Source of the DNA: Pseudomonadota bacterium
Lineage (GTDB): Bacteria; Pseudomonadota; Gammaproteobacteria; Xanthomonadales; Xanthomonadaceae
Assembly (NCBI GenBank): GCA_023444765.1
Contig: JAEXLY010000020.1
Location: 1-6,432, forward strand
Reading direction: 5' to 3'
DNA: 6,432 nt
This document shows, piece after piece, positions 1 to 4,751 of this stretch. Below the pieces are notes generated by a model. The model did no database searches. It was not told the DNA's origin and saw nothing but the letters and a program-made list of their open reading frames with translations. Made by a program: the position numbers and the translations under genes. Position 1 is the first letter of the stretch. The number at the start of each line of letters is the position of its first letter.

Positions 1-10
1 CGGCAGCGAC

Positions 11-36
11 GTGATTGGTGATGCGTGATTGGTGAT
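11..36. repeat. Tandem 12-mer direct repeat
   Basis: The word GTGATTGGTGAT occurs exactly at 11-22 and again at 25-36, a 14-bp period. The second copy is part of the left arm of the inverted repeat 17-122. From memory, strings built from GTGATTGGTGAT / GTGATTCGTGAT are common between genes in Xanthomonadaceae; this was not checked by a search. Confidence 0.8.
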
Positions 37-122
37 CGGGAAGAGCGAACGCCGCCCCGGCGCGCGCTGGCTTACGATGACGCGGGCCACCCGCTTTTCC
101 GATTCACCCATCACGAATCACC
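17..122. repeat. Imperfect inverted repeat upstream of folB
   Basis: The left arm at 17-47 and the reverse complement of the right arm at 92-122 match at 25 of 31 positions without gaps. Both arms read roughly GGTGATnCGTGATnGGTGA, then a GGAA-containing tail ending in AGCG. The 44-bp spacer (48-91) is GC-rich and contains TACGAT (73-78), which resembles a -10 box, but no good -35 is visible. The right arm ends only 6 bases before the folB start codon, so it occupies the position where a ribosome binding site would normally be. Transcribed as a whole, the element could form a long hairpin; it may equally be a copy of a dispersed non-coding repeat. Confidence 0.75.
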
Positions 123-128
123 GCCCCC

Positions 129-485
129 ATGGACAAAGTCTTTATCGAAGCCCTCGAGATCGATGCCCTGATCGGCATCTACGACTGGGAGCGGCGCATC
201 CGCCAGACGCTGGTGTTCGACCTGGAGATGGGTTTCGACAACCGCGTGCCGGCGGCCAGCGACGACATCGCCGACACGCTGAACTACAAGGCGGTGAGCC
301 GGCGACTGGTCGAGTACGTCTCGCAATCGGATTTCGGGCTGGTGGAGACGCTGGCCGAGCGCTGCGCGGAGATCGTGATGGGGGAATTCAACGTCGATTG
401 GCTACGCTTGAAGCTGAGCAAGCCGGGTGCGGTGCGTGGAGCGCGTGCGGTCGGCGTCATCATCGAGCGCGCGCGCGCCACCTGA
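129..485 (+). CDS. folB: Dihydroneopterin aldolase
   Basis: FolB is a cytoplasmic enzyme of folate synthesis. It cleaves 7,8-dihydroneopterin to 6-hydroxymethyl-7,8-dihydropterin and glycolaldehyde, and in the family it can also epimerise at C2'. The 118-residue protein has normal family length and is complete. Key residues fall at the numbers known for E. coli FolB: Glu21 in YDWERR, Tyr53 in DTLNYKAV, and Lys98 in KLSKPGAV. The C-terminal VGVIIER is also typical. The start at 129 gives the expected N-terminus (MDKVFIEALE), and no nearer alternative exists. There is no Shine-Dalgarno sequence in front of it; the 20 preceding bases are the arm of an inverted repeat plus a run of C. The ybdG start codon follows 13 bases after the stop, suggesting one transcript. 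Its product feeds FolK, encoded at 1840-2352. Confidence 0.96.
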   Translation: MDKVFIEALEIDALIGIYDWERRIRQTLVFDLEMGFDNRVPAASDDIADTLNYKAVSRRLVEYVSQSDFGLVETLAERCAEIVMGEFNVDWLRLKLSKPGAVRGARAVGVIIERARAT

Positions 486-486
486 G

Positions 487-493
487 AAGGAGA
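487..493 (+). promoter_or_regulatory. Ribosome binding site deciding a TTG start
   Basis: AAGGAGA lies between the folB stop and the TTG at 499, with 6 bases between AGGAG and the TTG. No ATG or GTG has a comparable site nearby. The in-frame ATG at 427 is inside folB and lacks such a site, so TTG at 499 is taken as the start of the channel gene. Confidence 0.8.
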
Positions 494-498
494 CGGTT

Positions 499-1767
499 TT
501 GCTGGACCAGCTGGAGACGTTGCAGGCGGCGCTCGCGCCCTATCCGTGGGCCTATCCGGCCGTGGTCCTCCTCGGCCTGCTGCTGGCAGCCTGGCTGGCC
601 AACTGGCTGACCAAGCGGGTGCTGCTGCGCGGCATCCAGCGGGCGCTGCGCGCCACCACGGCGCGCGGCGAGGCGCACGGCAGCGAAGTTCAGATGCGGG
701 TGATTCCGCGCCTGGCCAACGTGGTGCCGGCGCTGGTGATCGCGGCCGGCATCGCGATGGTGCCGGACCTGCCGCCGCAGGTGGTGGCCGTGGTGCGCGC
801 GCTGTGCCAGGCCTTCATCGTGCTGACCGTGGCGCTGTCGGTCTCGCGCGCGCTGGACCTGGTCAACCAGGTCTACGAACGCCGCCCGGACGCGCGCAAC
901 AAGCCGATCAAGGGTTACCTGCAGGTGGCCAAGATCATCATGTTCGCGCTGGTCGCGATCTCGATCGTGGCCACCCTGATCGGCGCGCAGTTCCTGCACA
1001 TCCTCACCGGCCTGGGTGCGGCCACGGCGGTGCTGATGCTGATCTTCCAGGACACGATCCTGTCGCTGGTGGCCAGCGTGCAGATCAGCAACGACGGCCG
1101 CGTGCGCGTCGGCGACTGGATCGAGATGCCCAGCCAGAACGCCGACGGCGATGTCATCGACATCGCCCTGCACACGGTGACGGTGCAGAACTGGGACAAG
1201 ACCATCACCACCGTCCCGACCAAGAAGCTGATCAGCGACTCGTTCAAGAACTGGCGCGGCATGAAAGAGACGGGCGGGCGCCGGATCAAGCGCGCGCTGT
1301 ACCTGGACCAGCGCTCGGTGCGGTTCCTGGACGAGGCGGAAGTGGCGCGCATGCGCCGCTTCGTGCTGATCGACGGTTACCTCGACCGCAAGGCCGCCGA
1401 GATCCGCGAGTGGAACGCGACTCTCGCCGAGCGCGGCGCCGAGCCGGTCAACCGGCGCCGCGTCACCAACCTCGGTACTTTCCGCGCCTACGTCGAGCAG
1501 TACCTGCGCCACCATCCCGGCATCCATCGGGACCTGACCCTGCTGGTGCGGCAGCTGCAGCCCACCGCCGAAGGCCTGCCGCTGGAAATCTACTGCTTCA
1601 CCAGCGACACCGCGTGGGCGGCCTACGAGGGCATCCAGGCGGACATCTTCGACCACCTGCTGGCGATCCTGCCCGAGTTCGGCCTGCGCGTGTTCCAGTC
1701 GATGGGCGACGCGCCGCTCGACGTCACCCTGCACCGTCCCGAACCGCCCGCGCCCGCCACCGCCTGA
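499..1767 (+). CDS. ybdG: YbdG-type mechanosensitive ion channel
   Basis: This is a small-conductance mechanosensitive channel of the MscS superfamily, inner membrane, expected to open on hypo-osmotic shock and release solutes. The 422-residue product is close to the E. coli YbdG (MscM) length. Hydrophobic segments lie at about 19-37, 73-89, 95-116, 143-162 and 167-195; the last is the pore-lining helix. The beta domain contains GDWIEMPSQNADGDVIDI (205-222), then VQNWDKTITTVPT (229-241) and SFKNWRGM (248-255), all hallmarks of YbdG rather than of MscS. The C-terminal part (NRRRVTNLGTFRAY near 318, then the AYEGIQADIFDHL and LPEFGLRVFQ motifs at about 375-400) also fits YbdG. The TTG start is chosen because of the strong site at 487-493. 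The gene sits between folB and folK although it has no known role in folate synthesis. Function is by family; the subgroup assignment is firm. Confidence 0.92.
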   Translation: MLDQLETLQAALAPYPWAYPAVVLLGLLLAAWLANWLTKRVLLRGIQRALRATTARGEAHGSEVQMRVIPRLANVVPALVIAAGIAMVPDLPPQVVAVVRALCQAFIVLTVALSVSRALDLVNQVYERRPDARNKPIKGYLQVAKIIMFALVAISIVATLIGAQFLHILTGLGAATAVLMLIFQDTILSLVASVQISNDGRVRVGDWIEMPSQNADGDVIDIALHTVTVQNWDKTITTVPTKKLISDSFKNWRGMKETGGRRIKRALYLDQRSVRFLDEAEVARMRRFVLIDGYLDRKAAEIREWNATLAERGAEPVNRRRVTNLGTFRAYVEQYLRHHPGIHRDLTLLVRQLQPTAEGLPLEIYCFTSDTAWAAYEGIQADIFDHLLAILPEFGLRVFQSMGDAPLDVTLHRPEPPAPATA

Positions 1768-1839
1768 GCGCAGCGGGAGGGGCGGTCTCGCCGCGGGCCG
1801 ACGGGATACGCGATCATGTGCGCCCTTCCGGAGCGTGCC

Positions 1840-2352
1840 ATGCACACCGCCTACCTGAGCCTCGGCAGCAACCTCGAGCCCGAGCGGCACCTGCGTGCGG
1901 CGGTGGCCGCGCTGCGCGAGCGCTTCGAGGACCTCGTCGTCTCGCCGTTCTACCGCTTCCCCGCGGTGGGCTACCAGGGGCCCGACTTCCTCAACGCCGC
2001 CGCGGCGCTGCGCACCGACCTCGACGCCCACGCGCTCAATGCCTGGCTGCACGCGCTGGAGGACGCCCACGGCCGCGACCGCAGCGGCCCGCGCTTCAGC
2101 GATCGCACGCTCGACATCGACATCGTGCTGTTCGACGACCTGGTGGCCGAAGGGCCGGGCCCGGCCACGCCGGCGGGCACCACGCCGATCCTGCGCGTTC
2201 CGCGCGACGAACTGCGCCACGCATTCGTGCTCAAGCCGCTGGCCGACATCGCACCCGGGGCGCGCCATCCCGTCTCCGGACGGTCCATCGCCGCGCTGTG
2301 GGCGGCGCATCCGGATCGCGACGTCGCGTTCGGGCGGGTGCTGCTGGACTGA
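1840..2352 (+). CDS. folK: 2-amino-4-hydroxy-6-hydroxymethyldihydropteridine pyrophosphokinase
   Basis: FolK transfers pyrophosphate from ATP to 6-hydroxymethyl-7,8-dihydropterin, the FolB product, preparing it for dihydropteroate synthase. The 170-residue protein is complete. It shows LGSNL at 8-12, the pterin-site stretch GYQGPDFLN at 44-52, and DRTLDIDIVLFDD at 88-100, where Asp92 and Asp94 match the magnesium-binding aspartates (E. coli Asp95/Asp97). Two details differ from E. coli: GPR (83-85) is separated from TLDID by four extra residues (FSDR), and the usual His of the VPH motif is Arg122 (VPRDEL). Both seem to mark a recognised proteobacterial FolK subgroup (from memory). The ATG at 1840 is preferred over the in-frame ATG at 1816 because GGAG at 1830-1833 lies 6 bases before it and because the protein then begins directly with the first beta strand. 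A 72-bp gap separates it from ybdG, so cotranscription is possible but not shown. Confidence 0.94.
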   Translation: MHTAYLSLGSNLEPERHLRAAVAALRERFEDLVVSPFYRFPAVGYQGPDFLNAAAALRTDLDAHALNAWLHALEDAHGRDRSGPRFSDRTLDIDIVLFDDLVAEGPGPATPAGTTPILRVPRDELRHAFVLKPLADIAPGARHPVSGRSIAALWAAHPDRDVAFGRVLLD

Positions 2353-2377
2353 CGCGGCGGCCACGGGTCCAACGCGC

Positions 2378-2400
2378 GCCGGTTTCGTCGCTGAAACGGC
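2378..2400 (+). terminator. Possible terminator hairpin after folK
   Basis: GCCGGTTTC (2378-2386) and GAAACGGC (2393-2400) pair as an 8-bp stem with one bulged G and a 6-base loop, beginning 26 bases after the folK stop. No run of T follows, so intrinsic termination is uncertain; it could instead protect the mRNA 3' end. Confidence 0.35.
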
Positions 2401-2482
2401 AGGCCGCCGACGGACGTGGCGGCGTCGATGTCGATGTCGGTGGGGGGTGCAGGGCAGGTCGCGGTCGCCTTCTCTGCGTCGC

Positions 2483-2531
2483 TGCGCCGCGGTCGCCCCG
2501 GACGAAGCGGGGGGTCCCGGGGTGCGGCGCA
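2483..2531. repeat. Two-part stem-loop in the intergenic region
   Basis: TGCGCCGC (2483-2490) pairs perfectly with GCGGCGCA (2524-2531). Inside it, CCCCGGAC (2496-2503) pairs with GTCCCGGGG (2514-2522) with one bulged C. The internal loop is GGTCG on the left against T on the right, and the apical loop is 10 bases. There is no T-tail, and the element is 131 bases downstream of folK, so it is better seen as a structured intergenic repeat than as the folK terminator. The inner part contains the word also found at 3734-3749. Confidence 0.6.
2497..2512 (+). repeat. Shared intergenic word, copy 1
   Basis: CCCGGACGAAGCGGGG matches CCCGGACGCAGCGAGG at 3734-3749 in 14 of 16 positions. The copies lie in the two gene-free regions on either side of the DUF6159-like gene, in the same orientation. 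From memory, TCATCCCGGACGCAGCGAGG-type words recur between genes in several proteobacteria; a genome search would decide. Confidence 0.45.
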
Positions 2532-2640
2532 CCGCCCCTGTTGGACCCCCTCCACGAACGGGCCGTCGAATGCGGGCTGCGATCCTCGTTGCCGGGCCCT
2601 GCCGACGGCCGGGGCGAGAGGAAGGGTACGGGCTGCAGGC

Positions 2641-2660
2641 CCGACCGACCCCGACCGACC
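2641..2660. repeat. Tandem 10-mer repeat
   Basis: CCGACCGACC occurs twice in direct succession; each unit is itself partly repetitive. It may be simple slippage in GC-rich DNA. No function is apparent. Confidence 0.6.
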
Positions 2661-2730
2661 CCGGCGGGCCAAGCCGGCTTCCGCGGTCACATCCGCCCCG
2701 CCTGCCCGGTCTGTGGACCACATCCCCGCG

Positions 2731-2760
2731 TTGCGGGCGCCCGGGCGTCCGGGCAGGATG
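2731..2760 (+). promoter_or_regulatory. Weak candidate promoter for the DUF6159-like gene
   Basis: TTGCGG (2731-2736) and CAGGAT (2755-2760) are separated by 18 bp and lie 25-54 bases before the start codon at 2785. The -35 match is moderate and the -10 match poor (3 of 6), so this is only a candidate. Confidence 0.2.
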
Positions 2761-2784
2761 CGGACCATCACCGGAGGCAATGCG

Positions 2785-3621
2785 ATGTTCGAGAAGTTTT
2801 CCCGCAGTTGGGACCTGGTCAAGGCCAGCGCGTCGGTGCTGCGCTCGGACAAGGAACTGATGCTGTTCCCGGTGATCTCCGGCATCGCCACCCTGGTGGT
2901 GCTGGCGACCTTCCTGCTGCCGATGTTCGCGCTGCGCATCTTCGCCGACGGCATCGGCGTGGGCGGGATGGTGTTCGGCTTCCTGTTCTACTTCGTCCAG
3001 TACAGCGTGATGATCTTCTTCAACTGCGCCCTGGTGGGCGCGGCGATGATCCGCCTGGACGGCGGCGATCCGACCCTGGCCGATGGCTTCAACGCGGCGA
3101 AGGCGAAGATCCCCGCGATCCTCGGCTATGCCGCGATCGCCGCGACCGTGGGCGTGCTGCTGCAGTCGCTCAAGAGCCGCGACAACAACTTCCTCGTGCG
3201 CCTGATCGGCAGCGGGCTGGGGGCGGCCTGGACGCTTGCGACCTTCCTGGTGGTGCCGGTGCTGGTCTCGCGCAACATCGGTCCGGTCGATGCGCTGAAG
3301 GAAAGCGTGTCCCTGCTCAAGCGCACCTGGGGCGAGAACGCCGTGGGCCAGGTGGGCATCGGCGCGGCGTTCGGCCTGGTCACCTTCGCCGTGGTGCTCG
3401 TGGGCGTGGCGCTGACCGCGCTCGCCGCGCAGGCCTCGGTGGTGCTGGCGGTGCTGGTGGGCGCGCTGTTCCTGCTGGCGGTGCTGCTGGTGGGCATCTA
3501 CCAGGCCGCGTTGAGCGCCATCTATTCGGCGGCGCTGTACCGCTACGCGGTCACGCACGAGACGCCGCCGGCCTTCCGCGAGGCCGGGCTGGAGCAGGCG
3601 TTCTTCCCGAAGGCGCGCTGA
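2785..3621 (+). CDS. DUF6159-like multi-pass membrane protein
   Basis: The function is unknown. The 278-residue protein begins MFEKFSRSWDLVKASASVLR, which I recognise as the start of the DUF6159 family, followed by SDKELMLFP. Hydrophobic segments at about 28-50, 62-90, 108-128, 140-163, 190-214 and 216-250 predict six inner-membrane helices. A short amphipathic N-terminus (1-24) probably lies in the cytoplasm. Short polar loops carry LDGGDPTLADGFNAA (91-105) and the segment NIGPVDALKESVSLLKRTWGENAVGQ (about 164-189), which resembles loops of membrane domains linked to glycerophosphodiester phosphodiesterases. No catalytic motif is visible. The ATG at 2785 is chosen because GGAGG (2773-2777) lies 7 bases before it and coding character begins there. 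The gene appears to be a single-gene unit: 432 bp of non-coding DNA precede it and a strong hairpin follows 19 bases after its stop. Confidence 0.85.
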   Translation: MFEKFSRSWDLVKASASVLRSDKELMLFPVISGIATLVVLATFLLPMFALRIFADGIGVGGMVFGFLFYFVQYSVMIFFNCALVGAAMIRLDGGDPTLADGFNAAKAKIPAILGYAAIAATVGVLLQSLKSRDNNFLVRLIGSGLGAAWTLATFLVVPVLVSRNIGPVDALKESVSLLKRTWGENAVGQVGIGAAFGLVTFAVVLVGVALTALAAQASVVLAVLVGALFLLAVLLVGIYQAALSAIYSAALYRYAVTHETPPAFREAGLEQAFFPKAR

Positions 3622-3640
3622 CGCGATCCGGGCGCTGCCC

Positions 3641-3670
3641 GACGGATCACGCCGTTCCGGCGGATCCGTC
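3641..3670 (+). terminator. Strong hairpin after the DUF6159-like gene
   Basis: GACGGATC (3641-3648) pairs perfectly with GATCCGTC (3663-3670), and directly inside CGCCG (3650-3654) pairs with CGGCG (3658-3662) around a TTC loop. This gives 13 base pairs interrupted only by a single bulged A at 3649. It starts 19 bases after the stop codon at 3621. The position suits a terminator or mRNA 3'-end stabiliser, but no T-run follows, as is common in very GC-rich genomes. Confidence 0.5.
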
Positions 3671-3680
3671 CCTGCGCCGC

Positions 3681-3709
3681 GACGACAGGCCCGGGACGAC
3701 AGGGCCGGG
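3681..3709. repeat. Tandem GACGACAGG-type repeat
   Basis: GACGACAGGCCCGG (3681-3694) is followed immediately by GACGACAGGGCCGGG (3695-3709). A third GACGACAGG core occurs at 3853-3861. No open frame or protein-binding role is evident. Confidence 0.6.
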
Positions 3710-3733
3710 ATGGCCGCCAGCCCGTGCCGTCAT

Positions 3734-3749
3734 CCCGGACGCAGCGAGG
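3734..3749 (+). repeat. Shared intergenic word, copy 2
   Basis: CCCGGACGCAGCGAGG is the second copy of the word at 2497-2512 (14 of 16 identical, same orientation). Here it is preceded by GTCAT and is not part of an obvious long hairpin. Confidence 0.45.
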
Positions 3750-3865
3750 GCTCTGAAGGCCAGTGGTTCCTAGGCGGCTGCCGCCCGCCGCTGCCATCCC
3801 GCCCAGGCAGGCATCCGCTCGTACCCGGCCGGAGCCCTGCTCCCGCGGAAGGGACGACAGGCGCG

Positions 3866-3892
3866 CAACGGGAACGCGGTGAGTGCCCGTTG
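3866..3892. repeat. Short perfect inverted repeat
   Basis: CAACGGG (3866-3872) and CCCGTTG (3886-3892) form a perfect 7-bp stem with a 13-base loop. It lies just beyond the larger hairpin 3900-3931 when read from the minus-strand gene, and may contribute to 3'-end structure. Confidence 0.45.
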
Positions 3893-3899
3893 GACGGTT

Positions 3900-3931
3900 G
3901 GATCCCCGCCGGCCGCGCGGCCGCAGGGTCC
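3900..3931 (-). terminator. Possible terminator hairpin of the reductase gene
   Basis: Read in either direction, GGA (3900-3902), CCC (3904-3906), GC (3908-3909) and GGCC (3911-3914) pair with TCC (3929-3931), GGG (3926-3928), GC (3923-3924) and GGCC (3919-3922). The bulges are T3903 and C3910, with one C/A mismatch, and the loop is GCGC. The core 3911-3922 is a perfect 12-bp palindrome. It begins 23 bases past the stop codon of the minus-strand reductase, the right place for a terminator, but lacks a U-tail. Confidence 0.4.
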
Positions 3932-3954
3932 CTGCCGAAGGCGCGGAGACCGGC

Positions 3955-4698
3955 TCACTCGTCCAGCGGGGTCCGTCCGCCGTCGACCGACACCACGGTC
4001 CCGGTCGTGTAGGTCGCATCGCGCAGCAGCCACAACACGGTGGCGGCGATCTCGTCGACGTCGCCAGTGCGGCCGAGCGCGGTGTGGGCGAGGATGCGCT
4101 GCCGCAGCACCGGGTCGGAAGACTCCTCCGGCCACAGGATCGCGCCGGGGGCGACCGCATTGACGCGTACGTGGGGCGCAAGAGCCGCCGCCAGGGCCCG
4201 CGTCATGGCTTCCAGCGCGCCCTTGCTGACGGCATAGGCCGACAGGTCCGCGCGCGGCTGGCGCGCGTACACGTCGCTGATGTTGAGGATCGCGCCGCCG
4301 CTGGCCCGCAGGTGCGGAGCGGCCGCCTGCGACAGGAAGAACGGCGCGCGCAGGTTGGTGGCCAGCAGCGTGTCCCATTGCGCCGGCGTCACCGTCCCCA
4401 ATGGCGTGGGAAAGAATGCCGCGGCGTTGTTGACCAGCGCGTCGAGCCTTCCGAAATGGCCGACCGCGCGCGCGACGAGTCCGGGCAGCGCATCGAAGCG
4501 CGCCAGGTCCGCTTCCACGACCAGCGCGCTGCCCGCCCGTGCGTCTTCCAGCTCCGCGCAAAGGGCGGCGGCCTCCATGGCGGAACTGCGGCAGTGCACG
4601 GCCACCGCATAGCCGGCCGCGTGCAACCGGCGCACGATCGCCGCGCCCAGGCGGCGCGCGCCGCCGGTGACGAGGGCGACGCGGGGCGGACTGGCCAT
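3955..4698 (-). CDS. Pteridine reductase-like short-chain dehydrogenase (PTR1/FolM type)
   Basis: This is an NADPH-dependent cytoplasmic reductase, expected to reduce dihydropterins and perhaps dihydrofolate to the tetrahydro form. The 247-residue protein has a complete SDR fold: TGGARRLG (11-18) for cofactor binding, NNAA (90-93), and the Tyr155/Lys159 pair in YAVSK. Three features separate it from ordinary SDRs and match Leishmania PTR1. The glycine motif ends RRLG, with Arg16 at the PTR1 Arg17 position. Phe95 follows NNAAA, at the position of the pterin-stacking Phe113. Asp142 lies exactly 13 residues before the catalytic Tyr, where usual SDRs have Ser and PTR1 has Asp181. HCRSS (35-39) suits NADPH. 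The ATG at 4698 is chosen over the one at 4731 because GGAGG (complement of 4704-4708) lies 5 bases before it and MASPPRVALVTGG fits the family. The nearby folB and folK support a pterin role. Substrate cannot be decided from sequence: dihydromonapterin, dihydrobiopterin and dihydrofolate are all possible. Confidence 0.88.
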   Translation of the reverse strand: MASPPRVALVTGGARRLGAAIVRRLHAAGYAVAVHCRSSAMEAAALCAELEDARAGSALVVEADLARFDALPGLVARAVGHFGRLDALVNNAAAFFPTPLGTVTPAQWDTLLATNLRAPFFLSQAAAPHLRASGGAILNISDVYARQPRADLSAYAVSKGALEAMTRALAAALAPHVRVNAVAPGAILWPEESSDPVLRQRILAHTALGRTGDVDEIAATVLWLLRDATYTTGTVVSVDGGRTPLDE

Positions 4699-4751
4699 GG
4701 GGTCCTCCGGATTGCCGTTATCCTGATGCATTGTCGCCGCAGACGTTGCCG
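4699..4751. promoter_or_regulatory. Divergent promoter region
   Basis: Only 53 bp separate the chosen starts of the reductase (-) and the methyltransferase (+), so promoters for both must lie here or inside the genes. TATCCT (4719-4724) is a 4-of-6 match to a -10 box reading rightwards, and GATAAC (complement of 4717-4722) a 4-of-6 match reading leftwards, so the two overlap. No convincing -35 is seen for either. The reductase ribosome binding site (4704-4708, complement strand) is also within this region. Confidence 0.35.

Larger units (their letters stand above)
2353..2784. other. Gene-free region upstream of the DUF6159-like gene
   Basis: No credible gene is seen in these 432 bp. The open frame that runs through it from 2416 into the next gene encodes Arg/Gly/Pro-rich low-complexity sequence, has no ribosome binding site at its upstream starts, and is explained by high GC. 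The stretch holds a hairpin after folK (2378-2400), a longer hairpin (2483-2531), a word shared with the next gap (2497-2512), a 10-bp tandem repeat (2641-2660) and, at its right end, the probable promoter and ribosome binding site of the next gene. Confidence 0.7.
3622..3954. other. Gene-free region between convergent genes
   Basis: These 333 bp separate the 3' ends of the DUF6159-like gene (+) and the pteridine reductase-like gene (-). No credible gene is seen: open frames here run antisense to or out of neighbouring genes and have Arg/Pro-rich translations. It contains three notable hairpins (3641-3670, 3866-3892, 3900-3931), three GACGACAGG copies (from 3681, 3695 and 3853), a small GGCGG-ctg-CCGCC hairpin at 3773-3785, and a word shared with the previous gap (3734-3749). 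Confidence 0.7.

Noticed and set aside
1..128. tRNA or other structured RNA gene at the left edge
   Set aside because: The structure comes from a simple inverted repeat; there is no cloverleaf, anticodon arm or T-loop sequence.
427..498. Longer ybdG beginning at the in-frame ATG 427
   Set aside because: The added 24 residues overlap folB in another frame, are Arg/Ser-rich, lack a ribosome binding site, and are absent from the family pattern; the TTG at 499 has a strong site.
2641..2660. Possible start of a CRISPR or longer satellite array
   Set aside because: Only two adjacent 10-mers exist, with no spacers and no further copies.
2416..2784. N-terminal extension of the DUF6159-like protein from 2416
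   Set aside because: The 123 extra residues are low-complexity Arg/Gly/Pro sequence over hairpins and repeats. The ATG at 2785 has GGAGG at proper spacing and begins the family pattern.
460..3558. Very long open frame (1032 codons) on the minus strand
   Set aside because: It lies antisense across ybdG, folK and most of the DUF6159-like gene. Its translation is Arg/His/Gln/Ala-rich low complexity, as expected from the reverse frame of GC-rich genes with G/C at third codon positions.
546..3773. Very long open frame (1075 codons) on the plus strand
   Set aside because: It is an out-of-frame shadow crossing three genes and two gaps, rich in Arg, Gly, Ala and Pro, with no recognisable domain.
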